Shown: piece after piece, positions 1-11,163 of the stretch
How positions within the stretch are numbered: the first letter of the stretch is position 1
How the letters are laid out: each line of letters opens with the position of its first letter
Assembly (NCBI GenBank): GCA_028456385.1
Contig: JALNQF010000367.1
Location: forward strand, 1-39,759
DNA length: 39,759 nucleotides
Direction of reading: 5' to 3'
Source: Ophiosphaerella korrae
Lineage: Eukaryota > Ascomycota > Dothideomycetes > Pleosporales > Phaeosphaeriaceae
Made by a program: the position numbers and the translations under genes
Notes under the pieces: model-generated
The model's database searches: none
What the model saw: the letters and a program-made list of their open reading frames with translations, nothing else
Told to the model about the DNA's origin: nothing

Positions 1-157
1 TATCTATTTTAGTTTATTAAACTACTAGTAGGTATAAGAATTAAAACTTAAAGAAAGTAATAGTTAAAACTTCTAAAAGTTATCTATAAGTACTACCTAG
101 AGCCTTTAAGCTTAAAAGTAAAAGATATATAGTAAAGCTAAACTTATAAGCTTAAAG
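1..157. other. RIP-mutated flank, nothing recognised
   Basis: AT-rich sequence left of the first retrotransposon. No open frame, repeat or RNA structure was recognised. CA and TG are essentially absent, as in the rest of the window. Confidence 0.5.
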
Positions 158-162
158 TATTT
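158..162. repeat. Target-site duplication, left (copy 1)
   Basis: tattt immediately before the 5' LTR. It pairs with tgttt at 6953-6957; the one difference is a TG-to-TA change, the RIP transition. Confidence 0.6.
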
Positions 163-594
163 TATTATAATAGTAATAAGAGAACTATAGATAGAACTAA
201 TTAGCTTAATAATAGAAAGATTAAACTATTATAATAAAGAGGACCTAGAGCTAGATTAAGAGACTATATATAATTAGGACACGTAAAGTAATCTATAATC
301 TATAGATTCTTAGTAATAATAGACTATAGATTAGAGTAATCTATAGTCTATTATTCTTAGTAGTAATAAATTAATAGATTACTATAAGTATATAGGTAGT
401 AGTAATACGTATTATTAGGATAGTATTAGTAATTTAATCTTTTAACTATAGAACGCTAATACAAGATAGTTATAAAATATCTTCTATTATTTATAGTTAT
501 TATAGATTACAATATAAGCTTTTACTATTAACTTATAATCTACTAATAACTTTTTAGGTACTAAGAAGTTAACCCTAGTAACTAACTCGAAATA
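163..594 (+). repeat. 5' LTR of chromovirus copy 1
   Basis: A 432-bp direct repeat of 6562-6952. It begins tattataatag, decayed from the TGTTATA terminus that can be inferred from the second copy, and ends aaata before ccttactaat, the start of the internal region. It carries 41 extra bases at 306-346, a partial duplication of its agtaatctata/tctatag block, which the 3' LTR lacks. Confidence 0.9.
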
Positions 595-604
595 CCTTAC
601 TAAT

Positions 605-1760
605 TTAGTTATTACAAGAAGTAAAGCGTAAGTAGCGTATAGTCTAGCTAATATAATAGTAGAAAGCTTAACTAAAATAAGTAAAGTACCTAGGAGTAGT
701 TATAAGTTAGATAGCACTATATAGGAAATAATTAAGGAACGTATTAATAAACTAATAAATAAGAAAGAAGATATAAAAATAGTAATTAAAGCCTTAGAAA
801 CGTAGAATAAAGAACTATAAGACTACTTAAGATAAAACAAGGTATAAATTAAAGCTATTATTAAAGGATAGAACTAGATAGAACTAATTACTTAACGATT
901 AGAAATAAGCGCAACAAAGAAACCGCTTAAAATACCTATTCTTAAAAAGTTTAATAGAATAAAGGAGAAACTAAGACTTTTTATAGCTTTAGTATAACTC
1001 TAGATAGATATATAAGTACTATACTTCGATATAGAAGAAAAGAAAGTAATATATATTAGATTATACCTTAAAGAAGACGCAATAAGATAGTATAAACCTT
1101 ACTAGATAGACTATTTAATATATATAATAATAATATAAAAAGATAAAACTAAAGCTATCTTTAGAAGTTATAAGTACTTTATAAAGTAAATAAGAGTAGT
1201 ATTTAGAGATATAGATATTACCTAATAAGCTAAAGAAAAACTTAAGAGGCTTATACAACAAAAAAGTGTACCTAAGTACATATTATAGTTTAAATAACTA
1301 TTATAGAATATAGAATAGAATAAATTAGCCTTTATGTTACGATTTAAATAAAGACTAAATAAAAAAATCTAATATAAAATAATCTATATAGAAAAACCTA
1401 GAATACTAGAAGCCCTAAAGTAATAAGTAATCTAAATTATTAATAACCTTTAAGAATAGAAAAAGAATAAGTATAGTAACTAAACTAGAAACTAAAATAC
1501 TAGAGACCTTATAATCCTTAACGTAAACAAGGATAAGAAGAAGAAGAAGAATAAAGACTTTACGTACTTTAACTATAGTAAGAAAGGCTACTACGGAAAA
1601 GAATACTAATTATAAAAGAAGAAGAATATAGTATATTATAAATATAGAAAACTAAGATACTTTATAAAAGATTATAGGAGTAAGGACTTAAAGAAAGAAG
1701 CTTAGTTAAAGATAATAGAGAAAAAGAAAGAAGTACTATAAGTATAAGCTAAACCTTAAG
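605..1760 (+). pseudogene. gag: gag of chromovirus copy 1
   Basis: Structural capsid-nucleocapsid protein of the retrotransposon, read as one frame through RIP stops. The N-terminal part is charged and helix-rich. The middle resembles the retrotransposon gag domain. Two CCHC zinc knuckles close the protein. The first, at about 1565-1606, reads Y-FN-Y-SKKG-Y-YGKE-Y, in which every Cys (TGY) and the His (CAY) has become Tyr (TAY). The second, at about 1632-1675, has the same spacing (YKYRKLRYFIKDY). These changes are exactly what CpA/TpG mutation does to such codons. Gag probably continued into pol as a polyprotein, but the junction is unclear. Confidence 0.82.
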
Positions 1761-4700
1761 AGAAAGTAGCTAGAAGTAAGGAATTATAATACGTAATACT
1801 CTATTAGACCTTTTATTATAAAGATAACTATAATATATACTTTTCTAGTAAGTAAAGAGTAAAATACTTCTTATAATAAAGAAATAGAGTAGTAGTAATA
1901 AAAGAAAGAATAAAAGCGTAGCTAAAAGAAATAGTATATATAATAGGCCTACTAATAGAAGACTTAGAAGGGGAAGAACCCTAGATACTATTAATCTAGG
2001 CTAAAGAACTAGTACTAGATAAAGAGACTACTATAGCTTCTTCTAAAAAACTATAAGAAAGTAAGAGATAAGTTAGTATAAGAAGTAAAGAATATACCTA
2101 GCTAGATATATATAACTATAATAGCTATATAATAATAGATATAGAAGAATAAAATATAAAATAGAAGTTTATTTAGAAAAACTTACTAGTTATAAGTATA
2201 GAGGAAGCGTATAAAGACTAGAAAGAGTATAATCTTAAAGAAATAAAGTTTATACTATTTTAAGAATAGATAAAGTAATATATAATTATAGTAAGAAGAA
2301 TACTTATATAAAGAGAGTAGTAATACTTTATAAAAAAGACGTAATAGATTAATAAAGCCTATATACTAAGAGTACTAGTAGTATACTATATCTTAATAAT
2401 AGAGATACCTAGAAAGGATAAATACTAGAAAGGGGATAATAAAATAACGAATCTAAAACTACTAAAGAAATACGTCCTAAGAGGACTATAGTATAAATAT
2501 ACGTATAATAAATATCTAAAGTATAAAGAATATAAGCTTAAGATAGAGTTATAGCTATAGAAAGAAAGATAATTTATAAAAATACCTAGATAAGAATAAT
2601 TAGAAGGTATAGGAAGCCTATATATTACAAAAATAGGTATATACTAAGGAAAGAAAGTACAATTAATAATTAATAGTAGAGCTACAAGAAACTTTATATT
2701 AATAAAGTTTATAGAAGTATAGGAAATACGTTATATAATAAAGAGATACCTTTAATAGCTAAGTATAATTAAAGGAAAACTATTCTAGGAACCTATTAGG
2801 TTTAAGATAGTTCCCTCTACGCTAAAACTAGAAGAGATAAAGATTAACAATATAGTTATAGATATAATAATAATTAATAACAAATAAGAAATTATACTAG
2901 GAATACTATAGTTATAGATAATTAACTTATATATTAATTAGAAGATAGGAAAAATTAGCTACTATAGAATAGAAAATCTAAGAGCTAATATAAGTACCTA
3001 TAAAAGAGAATTCCTAGAAGAATATAAGAAATAGGAACTATAGCTTATAGAGCTAAAAGACTACCTTCTAGAATATTAGCTATAGGACTTAGTAATAGAA
3101 ATAGAAGAAGGAAAAAACGTTAGATAGAGCTTAGTCTATAGAAAAATAGAAGAAGAATCTAAGATTAAATAAGTATTTATTAAAAAAGTAATTAAGAAAA
3201 GATAGATATAAGAATCTAAATCCTTAGTAGTATATAAACTTATATTTATAGATAAAAAAGGAATAAGTAATAAAAGGCTCTACGTAGACTTTAGAAAAAC
3301 TAACGTAGTTATAAATAAAAACTAATACTCCTTACTATAAATAGATAAGATATAAGCTAAGCTAAGAAAAGTAAAAATCTTTATAAAACTAGATATCTAA
3401 AACGCTTACTATTAAATTAGAATTAAAGAAGGTAATAAATAGAAAATAGTATTTAGAATATAATAGGGACTATATAAATATTTAGTTATACTATTTAGAT
3501 TAACAAATATACTAGCTACCTTCTAAGAAAGAATTAATATAGTACTAAGAGAGTACTTAAATATATTTATATTTGTATACCTAGATAATATCTTTATATT
3601 CTTAGAAATAGAGGAAGAATATATACAATACGTATATAAAGTACTAGAGAAGCTAGTAGAAAATAAATTATTTCTTAAAATAAGAAAATATAAATTCTAT
3701 ATAAAGAAAATAGATTTCTTTAGATTTATTATAGAACTAAGAAGAATTAAGATTAATCTAAAAAAGATTAAGTTAATTAACAAATAGCTAAAACTAAGAA
3801 ACTTAAAGGAGGTATAATAGTTCTATAGACTAGTAAACTTTTATAAGAAGTTAATAATAAGATAGTCTAAAGATATAGAACTAATAACAAGACTTATAAA
3901 GGAAGATACGCTATTTAAATAGATAAAGGAATGCGATAAGGTATTTAACAAGATTAAGAGAAAATTTATAGAAAACCTAGTTATTAGAATATATAACCTA
4001 GACCTACTAGTAATAGTAAAAATAGATATATCTAACTTAGTCTATAGGATAGTACTAATGCAAGAAGATCTAAGGACTAAATAAGAATACTTAGTTAAAT
4101 ACTTTTCTAAGAAAATAAAGCTAGTAAAACTTAACTACCTAATTTATAATAAAGTAATACTAGTAATCTATAAAGTATTTAAATAATAGAGAGTATACTT
4201 ATAAGAAATAAAATACTAAATAAAAGTCTATATAGACTATAAGAATCTTATAGGATTTATACTAAATAAAGAACTATTATAATAATATATAAGATAGTAG
4301 AAATTTCTATTAATATTTAATATAGAAATTATATATATTAAAGGGAAAGATAACTAATTTATAAATACTTTTAGTAGAAGACTAGACTTATAAGAAGAAG
4401 TAAGCGCTACTAGTATAGTTTTAGTTAAGAATAAAGTAAGATACTTAATCTTAAATATACTTAAAATAGCTACTATACTTAAAAGAATAAGTAGCGAGCT
4501 AGATAAATAGATTTAGAAAATAATATAAGAAGTACTTAAAGAAATAAAGAAACTAGAAATCTAAGAAAAACTTGTATAAGTTTATAAAAGAATATATATT
4601 CTAGGAAAAATCTAGAGAGAATTTATACAACAATTCTATAAACTACTAGTATATAAATACTAAGAAATTAAGAAAATACTAAATAGACTATTAAGAGATT

Positions 4701-5893
4701 ACTATATCTTAAAAGTAAGATAACTAGTAAAAGAAGTACTATAAGACTATATAGAATGTTATAGAAATAAATATAATAGGTACGTACTATATAGAATACT
4801 ATAACTAGTTAAGGTACTAGAATAACTTTAGAGAACGATAATAATAGACTTTATTACAAAACTACTAAAGTTAAAAAACCTAATATTAGGAGTAGAGTAT
4901 AATAGAATACTTATAATAGTAGATAAACTTATAAAGTATATATACTTTAAACTATATAAAGAAAAAAGTAGAATAGAAGTTACTATATATTAGGTCTTAG
5001 GAACTATAATAAGCTAGTATAGTATTCTAGATAAGATTATTATAGATAGAAACGTATAATTTATATTAAAACTATAGAGAATTATAATAGTGTAATTAGG
5101 AATATAATACGTAATATTAATAGTATATTATCTATAAATAGATAGATAATTAGAATAAATAAATTAGATAGTAGAACAATATTTAAGATACTACCTTAAC
5201 TACAACTAGAATAACTAAGTATAGCTACTACCTATAGTATAACTAGTATATAATAGCGTAAAGAATATAGTAATAAAAGTATTACTTTTCTTTATAAACT
5301 ATAGATTTAACTTTAGCGTATATAGAACGCTAAAGAGTATAGAATCTTAGACTTTAAGAAGAGAAAACTTTATAAATAGAATAAAAGGAATATATAATTA
5401 ATTAAAATAGGACGTAGAATTCCTATATAATTAAATAGTAAAGTACTATAACAAGAAATATAAAGAGAGACTCTAATTTAGAGAGAGAGAAAAAGTATAG
5501 TTAGTTAAGAAGAATATTAAGAGTAAATAATCTAGTTTAAAACTAGATTACGTTAAAATTAGACTATATAAAATTAAAAAGAAAGTTACACTAGTTATAT
5601 TTAAATTAAAACTACTAGATAAAATAAGGATATACCTAATATTCTATATAGTACTACTAGAATAAATACTATAAGACGTAGAACTACTAGTATACAAAGT
5701 AGACACGTATAGAGAATAAGAAGAATAAGAAGTTAAAGAAATCCTAGTATACTAGTTCTATAATAGTAGGAACTACTACTTAGTAAAATAGATAAGTATA
5801 GATAAGAAAGGATAACTATAGGAAGATATATAAGAACTAGAAGATAACCTTAACTACTTTAAGAAACTAGAAGAGTTCTAAAATTAAAACTTT
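1761..5893 (+). pseudogene. pol: pol (PR-RT-IN-chromodomain) of chromovirus copy 1
   Basis: Replication polyprotein of the element. The protease active site is at 2672-2683 (NSRAT, from D-S-G-A-T). The RT catalytic box is at 3578-3592 (YLDNI, the second Asp lost to Asn). The integrase zinc region lies at about 4600-4771, ending ECYRNK where ECxxCxxNK is usual. The DDE core has Asp in IIDFITK at about 4840-4860 and in IIIDRNVQF near 5040-5060. The chromodomain is at about 5700-5890, with YLVK followed by an acidic segment and NLNYFKKLEEF. About 204 bp between the gag end and the protease (near 2458) are missing relative to copies 2 and 3. Many in-frame TAA/TAG stops are present; in the stretches I translated I saw no TGA. 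Confidence 0.88.
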
Positions 5894-6189
5894 TTAGAAC
5901 GCTTAGTAGTAAACTAGGAGAACTAATATTACTACTAATAGATAGAGAGGTAATAGGACTACCTAACGTAGGACCTACTATAGTAATAGTAAGCGCCTTA
6001 TCTAAGTCTAGCTTAGCTCCTAGAGCTACTAACTACTTAGCTAATTTCTTATTATTTAAGGCCTTTATCTTATAAAAGTAAAAGAGATAAGCTTAATTCT
6101 TTACTAGCTTACTCTATATAAGCTCTTAGATCTACTTATACTTAGCTTTAGCTTCTATAATTTAAGATAGTAATTTCTCTTAAGTTTAG

Positions 6190-6537
6190 TTAATAGCTCT
6201 CTTTATTATTATTAAGCCTAGACGTAAGAATAAGTATAATAAACGTATACTCTAAAAGTAAAACACTAGATATATTATAAGAACTATATATATTTACGTA
6301 AATATATACTTTATAAGCCTTACTATTATTTATAGAAATAATATAAAGAAGAGATTTAGGGTTTAATTTAGGAGAAGTATAATATAAATAAAGAAATATC
6401 TTAATACTATTACGTAATATATAGTTAGTAAAAAGATAGTAATAATATATAGATAAGATAACTATAGAGAGTAATAAAGAACTATAGATTAATAAAGAAA
6501 GTAGATTAATAACTTTAGTACTAGGATAGATAAACAA
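6190..6537 (-). other. Stop-free 115-codon frame antisense to the chromovirus
   Basis: Lies between the chromodomain and the 3' LTR, antisense to the element. The translation begins with a hydrophobic stretch (LLSLLIYSSLLLSIVILSIY) that could span a membrane, followed by a segment highly similar to the frame at 20998-21228 in copy 2. The two are the only frames of this size in the window that lack stops. Either an antisense accessory gene was once present, or this is a frame poor in CAA/CAG/TGG codons and so spared from RIP stops. The sense strand here also reads with few stops, so the direction is not settled. No family was recognised. Confidence 0.3.
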
Positions 6538-6547
6538 AGACTTACTT

Positions 6548-6561
6548 AGAGGAGGAGATAG
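6548..6561 (+). other. Polypurine tract of copy 1
   Basis: agaggaggagatag directly before the 3' LTR, the expected plus-strand primer site of a gypsy element. The matching site in copy 2 is the pyrimidine run just right of 20856. Confidence 0.75.
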
Positions 6562-6952
6562 TATTATAATAGTAATAAGAGAACTATAGATAGAACTAAT
6601 TAGCCTAATAATAGAAGGATTAAACTATTATAATAAAAAAGACCTAGGGCTAGATTAGGAGACTATATATAATTAGGATACGTAAAGTAATCTATAATCT
6701 ATAGTCTATTATTCTTAGTAGTAATAGATTAATAGATTACTATAAGTATATAGGTAGTAGTAATACGTATTATTAGGATAGTATTAGTAATTTAATCTTT
6801 TAACTATAGAACGCTAATATAAGATAGTTATAAAATATCTTCTATTATTTATAGTTATTATAGATTACAATATAAGCTTTTACTATTAACTTATAATCTA
6901 CTAATAACTCTTTAGGTACTAAGAAGTTAACCTTAGTAACTAACTTAAAATA
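6562..6952 (+). repeat. 3' LTR of chromovirus copy 1
   Basis: A 391-bp direct repeat of 163-594. It starts tattataatag right after the polypurine tract and ends aaaata before the flanking tgttt. It lacks the 41-bp duplication seen in the 5' LTR. The LTRs of copy 2 are clearly the same family. Confidence 0.9.
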
Positions 6953-6957
6953 TGTTT

Positions 6958-7949
6958 TATACTAGCTAAATCTAGAGTTAGCTTAGGTTATAAGTATTAA
7001 CTAGGGTAAGGACGTTATAATTGTATTCTACTAAATAATCCCTATATACAACGTACTACCCTAATTTTTACTTATATAATAGTATAGTCTAGCCTAGTTT
7101 TTTATATAAGTCTATATTTAGATAAGTAAAGCTATTTACTATATATTGTAATATTTTACTCTACTTAATATATAATATATCTTAGACTTATAACCTTTAT
7201 TAAGGCTTTAAGAATAGACTATATCTCTTTAAATATCTTAGATAGTATCTTAACTATCTCTAGTTATAGAATATTCTAATTCTTACTATTTAAGTAGTTT
7301 AGCGTTAATACTAGAGAACTATTCTTACTCTACCTAGTTATATACGCTCTCTACTAAATAGCGTAATATTACTACTCTTAGTTTTATAAGTTAATCCTAT
7401 ACGCTATATAAGTTTAGCTCCTTTTATACTAGTAATATTTTATTAGGTCTTATTTTACTTTATATATCGAGGTAAATAACTATAATTACTTCTACTATTA
7501 TATTATAAGTAAGTATACTATAAAAATTATATTATTGCGCTTACTCTCTTAGATTAGGCTATAGTATACTAAATAATAAAATTAAGTTAAGAGCTTAAAG
7601 CTATAACGCTCGACTCTAGTACTATATCTAGGCTAGTTTATAATAACTAGGACAACTTAGCTAAAGTACTAAATAGTAATAGAATATTTAGCTTCTAAAA
7701 CTAGTATTTCTATAGCCTACTTATATATAAGCTAAACTTTAATAGTAGATACTTTTACTATAATAGATATTAGTTCTATTAGTTTACTAGCTTAAAAACT
7801 ACTTTATATAGCTAAGGCTATAATCGATTTATAGTAATATAATACTTTAGTTATAGTATATAGCTTATTAAAAATCTACTAGACGAGGTTAAAGGCTTTA
7901 ACTATACTATAGAGTCTAGAACAATAGTTTATTAAATAGCTAAGGGTAC
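6958..7949. other. Unassigned stretch before the BCS1-like relic
   Basis: No secure feature. On + the stretch could hold the N-terminal BCS1 region and introns of the ATPase relic that follows, since a weakly similar segment can be read at about 7450-7700. The frame is broken and the similarity is too thin to place a start. A minus-strand frame near 7800-8110 is the shadow of the ATPase. Confidence 0.35.
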
Positions 7950-9080
7950 TTATTAGTACTATTAATCTATCTAACTCTCTTAGCTTATAAATATAGTCTT
8001 ATTAAGCTAGTAGTAGAAGGCTAAAGTTATTATAGATATTAACTAATACTTATAGCTAGTAACTAACTAATAGTATATAACTTAAGGTATACTATATAGA
8101 TAGGGATACCTTTTTTATAAGCTACTAAGTACTAGTAAAACTTCTCTAAGCTTTATATTAGTAAGTATATTTAGCCTTAGTATTTACTATATCTTTCTAG
8201 GTAAGGCTAGACTTATAGAAACTAACTTTACTACCCTTTTTAATACTTTCCCTAAGAGATATATTATTCTTCTTAAAGATATTAATATAGCTAATCTCTA
8301 GTAGAACAAAAGTATTACTATTCTAGGCTTAGGCTCTAATAATAATAATAAGCTCCTAGAACGTATAAAAGGTATAAAGTCTAATACTAGAATATTTACT
8401 AAGATAAAGGCTTTTATAGTAAGAGTAAGAAATAAAAAAAAGAGTAAAAGCTTAATTAGTTTTACTAGTTTACTAAATATAATCTATAGCGTAGCCTCTT
8501 AAGAGGTTAGTATTTTAACTAAGTTTTAGTTCTAAATCTTATTGCTCTAATATAACGTAGGGACGAGTCCTTATTATAATAATAAACTGTCTAGAGTTAC
8601 TAGATCTAGCTTTAATTTAGCTAGGGCGTATAGACCTTAAAATTAAGTTTACACTCGCTATATATAACTAGATCTATAATATCTATAAGTATATATATAG
8701 TATAGAATATAATAATAAAGAGAAAAAGATAGTTAAAGATAGTAAAATATCTATTTTTTCTAGACCTAACTTCTATAGTTAGCTTACTAGACGCAATAAT
8801 ATTAGCTTCGATATTTATCTATATATACTAGAGGTATTTGTAGTAGATCCTAAGAAGTTAGGAGATATAGCTAAGAAATTTACAAAGAAAATTCTTCTAG
8901 GCTCTTTCTTACCTATAGAGATATAGGGCTAGCTAATTAAGAATAAAAATAATCCTAAAAAGGTATTATAATATATAGAGAAGTAGATATAAAGAATATC
9001 TAATACTAAGATTAAGAGAAATAAGTATAACCTAAAGAGAAATAATCTTTAGTCTAAAGATTACTCTAAAACTAAGATAA
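7950..9080 (+). pseudogene. BCS1-like AAA+ ATPase relic
   Basis: BCS1 family members are AAA+ ATPases; the founder is the mitochondrial inner-membrane chaperone that inserts the Rieske protein of complex III, and fungi carry many paralogues. One frame runs from about 8020 to 8530. It contains QGILYRQGYLFY, matching the usual [21 protein letters not shown], with a decayed Walker A at 8119-8142 whose Lys is kept (AAA at 8137-8139). FSLSIYYIFLGKARL follows, then Walker B ILLKDIN (8269-8286, from VLLEDID), then ISFTSLLNIIYSVASQE (from ISLSGLLNAIDGVASHEG). A second frame at about 8738-9080 holds the C-terminal lid with LPIEIQGQLIKNKNNPKKVLQ. The frame change between them may be an intron or an indel. 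Stops are TAA/TAG of RIP type. It starts close to the 3' LTR of copy 1. Confidence 0.82.
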
Positions 9081-9529
9081 GATAATTAGAAATACTACCT
9101 TAACTAATATAATTAAGAAGCTACTATATTATCTTAGTTAAATCTATATATAGATTAAATCTTAAAAAAGATATTAGCTAACCTCTCTACTTTACTTCTT
9201 CTATAGATCTTTATAATAGAATTACTATAAAACTTAGAAAATTTACTCTCTAGGATAATATCCTTTATATACCCTTATTAGCCTTTAGTCTTACTTACTA
9301 GTAGGACCTAATAAGAGTAATTACTCTACATCGATTATAGTAGTAATTATTAGTATAATAGCTTAGTAGTAAGTACTATATATAAAGATATAGAAGGAAT
9401 TAGTATAAATCTATATAATCTATCTCTCTATAAATATTTAGCTAATTTAAGTATACTATTATAGCGTAATTAATCTTAGAGCTCTACTAGTTTTAGTAAA
9501 GTAAGCTAAAGAGTAATAAAATACGTTAT
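9081..9529. other. No feature recognised
   Basis: AT-rich, RIP-mutated sequence after the ATPase relic. It may include the tail or 3' flank of that gene. No coding frame or repeat could be supported. Confidence 0.4.
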
Positions 9530-9798
9530 ATTATATAGCTAACTTAGCTATAGTTAGAGTACGTTCTCTATAAAACCTAGGATAAAATTAACCTAGCTAT
9601 AACTACTAAACTAATAGAGACGCTAGAAATTATCGATTATCTAGTAATTGCTAAGTACGCGCTAGCTACTAACGTTAGAGTACTAGCACGTTAATCTAAG
9701 CTATTAATAGTAAGCCTTAGAGCTTTTAAAGAAGACTTTAAGTATTATAAAACTTTTTCTAAGTAATACTAAATCGATTAGTATATATATAATAAGGA
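9530..9798 (+). repeat. Large inverted repeat, left arm
   Basis: About 269 bp whose reverse complement matches 9901-10170 with mostly transition differences. Shared blocks include gctaacttagctatagttagag at the outer end and actaaatcgattagtatatat at the inner end. The spacer is about 102 bp (9799-9900). A third, more diverged copy of the right-arm orientation is at 27617-27826. Confidence 0.85.
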
Positions 9799-9900
9799 TT
9801 AGGCAAGCTTATAGTATATTAGAGTATTTATATAGTTATTAGTATTACTATATCTACTACGTACGTACTACTTACTAAATTAGCTACTATAATAGTAGCC

Positions 9901-10240
9901 CCTTATTGTATATATACTAATCGATTTAATATTACTTAAAAAGAGTTTTATAATACTTAAGGTCTTCTTTAAAAGCTCTAAGGCCTACTATTAATAGCTT
10001 AGATTAACGTACTAGTATTTTAATGTTAGTAGCTAGCGCGTACTTAGCGATTACTAGATAATTAATAATTTCTAGTATCTCTATTAGTTTAGTAGTTATA
10101 GCTAGGTTAATTTTGTCCTATATTTTGTAGAGAACGTATTCTAACTATAGCTAAGTTAGCTATATAGTGTAGTTAATATTAGTCTTTAGTATTATTATTA
10201 GATCGCGAAGAGATAAAGTAGCTATCTTAAGTTAATTAAG
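9901..10240 (-). repeat. Large inverted repeat, right arm plus extension
   Basis: The first 270 bp pair with the left arm. The next 70 bp, including ttagatcgcgaagagataa, are not in the left arm but are shared with the copy at 27617-27826. The repeat unit is therefore longer than the palindrome. No coding potential was recognised; it may be a solo LTR or part of a DNA element. Confidence 0.75.
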
Positions 10241-10356
10241 GTAAGTAAGGTTTATATAAGTTAAAGCTACGAGTTAGCTTAAGTACTACTCTACTTTAGC
10301 TAATTAATACGTAATAGTAATAATCTACGTTATTAAAACTTTTAAAATAGTACTTA

Positions 10357-10431
10357 GTAAGTATATAGTATAGTAGTAATACGTTGTAGGTTTTGCTATA
10401 GAGGTCCTAAGTTCGATTCTTAGTACTTTTA
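10357..10431 (+). pseudogene. tRNA-like sequence, degenerate
   Basis: About 75 nt with a clear T arm: stem ctaag/cttag (10407-10411 and 10419-10423) around the 7-nt loop ttcgatt, so the Pol III B-box core is present. A D-arm-like hairpin gtat/atac lies at 10368-10382, and an acceptor-like pairing of aagta (10359-10363) with tactt (10424-10428). The anticodon arm does not fold cleanly and there are two extra bases before the D stem. It could be a RIP-damaged tRNA gene copy or the head of a tRNA-derived SINE. No specificity is assigned. Confidence 0.4.
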
Positions 10432-11110
10432 GTCTTATATTAGACTTACTATTACTTAGTATAGGTCTTAGAGTTTAATATAAGGTAGTAAGAATCTTAA
10501 TTATTAGATTTTAATACTAGATTTACTATATACAAAACTATAATAATTAAATATAATAAATAGATAATTAAGTAAAATAATTTAAATTTATTAAGTTAAA
10601 AGCTTATTAATTATTATTATTAATTCTACCTCTAGCCCTATAATCTATCTATATATCTACGCTATAGCTCTCTTAGCTAAGTCTCTTAAGCTAGTAGTAG
10701 GCTAGATCCTTAGTACTCTCTTATTAAGATATAACTATCTTTGTTATAGTAAGTATATAGCGTTATTTATTTCTTTTTATATATAATCTCTTACTAAAGC
10801 TCTATTTTTAGCTTACTATACGTTTAGCGCTACTATATTAGCTCTCTTTATAAAGGGTTGTAGCGCTATTAAGTTAGTATAGTACTAATAGTATTTTAGC
10901 TAGTACGCTAGTAGGCTTATAAGAAACTTATTACTAAGTATAAGTAGTAAGAAAGCTCTTTATAAAGAAGCCTACGTAAGTAGTAAGATATATATATTTT
11001 TTCTATTAGAAGGTTACCTATACTTACAAATAGTTATAATAGATAATCTTATAGTAAGAGAGGATTATTTTACTATATATATAGACGCACGTTAGGTTAG
11101 AGTTAAAGTA
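10432..11110. other. Unrecognised AT-rich stretch
   Basis: About 10.43-10.62 kb is very AT-rich and non-coding in appearance. At about 10640-10980 a frame with scattered RIP-type stops can be read on the minus strand, but no family was recognised. No repeats of this stretch were seen elsewhere in the window. Confidence 0.35.
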
Positions 11111-11114
11111 CTTA

Positions 11115-11163
11115 TTATTTATTCTACTATAGGTGTTATTCTATTTTAGTTAGATATACGTTA
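11115..11163 (+). repeat. Recurrent terminal motif, site 1
   Basis: About 50 bp ending gttagatatacgtta. It matches 12920-12965 and 17978-18024 over about 45-50 bp and 31613-31643 over its last part. The right flanks of all four sites are unrelated, so the motif has a defined right edge at acgtta. Confidence 0.6.

Larger units (their letters stand above)
163..6952 (+). mobile_element. Full-length Ty3/gypsy chromovirus, copy 1 (RIP-inactivated)
   Basis: A 6790-bp LTR retrotransposon. It has LTRs at 163-594 and 6562-6952, a gag with two CCHC knuckles, then protease, reverse transcriptase, integrase and a C-terminal chromodomain, and a polypurine tract at 6548-6561. The domain order PR-RT-IN-chromodomain places it in the Ty3/gypsy chromovirus lineage common in fungi. 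The 5-bp flanks are tattt (158-162) and tgttt (6953-6957), a target duplication in which one copy has changed TG to TA. The copy is about 204 bp shorter than the second copy at 20426-27419 because of one internal deletion near 2458. Many in-frame TAA/TAG codons make it non-functional. Confidence 0.93.

Noticed and set aside
605..640. Primer-binding site or self-priming sequence after the 5' LTRs
   Set aside because: The first internal bases (ccttactaat) are conserved between copies 1 and 2, but I could not match them to a tRNA 3' end or to the LTR start with confidence after RIP.
6190..6537. A normal protein-coding gene on the basis of its open frame
   Set aside because: It lies antisense inside a dead retrotransposon, the sense strand also has few stops there, and no family was recognised. 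It is kept only as a curiosity with its homologue at 20998-21228.
7800..8110. A minus-strand gene with RIP-type stops
   Set aside because: The + strand at the same place carries the BCS1-like motifs up to and including Walker A, so the minus frame is a shadow.
10640..10980. N-terminal part of a pogo/Tc1-type transposase
   Set aside because: A helix-turn-helix-like reading was tried in several frames on both strands. None gave a consistent transposase pattern or DDE residues.
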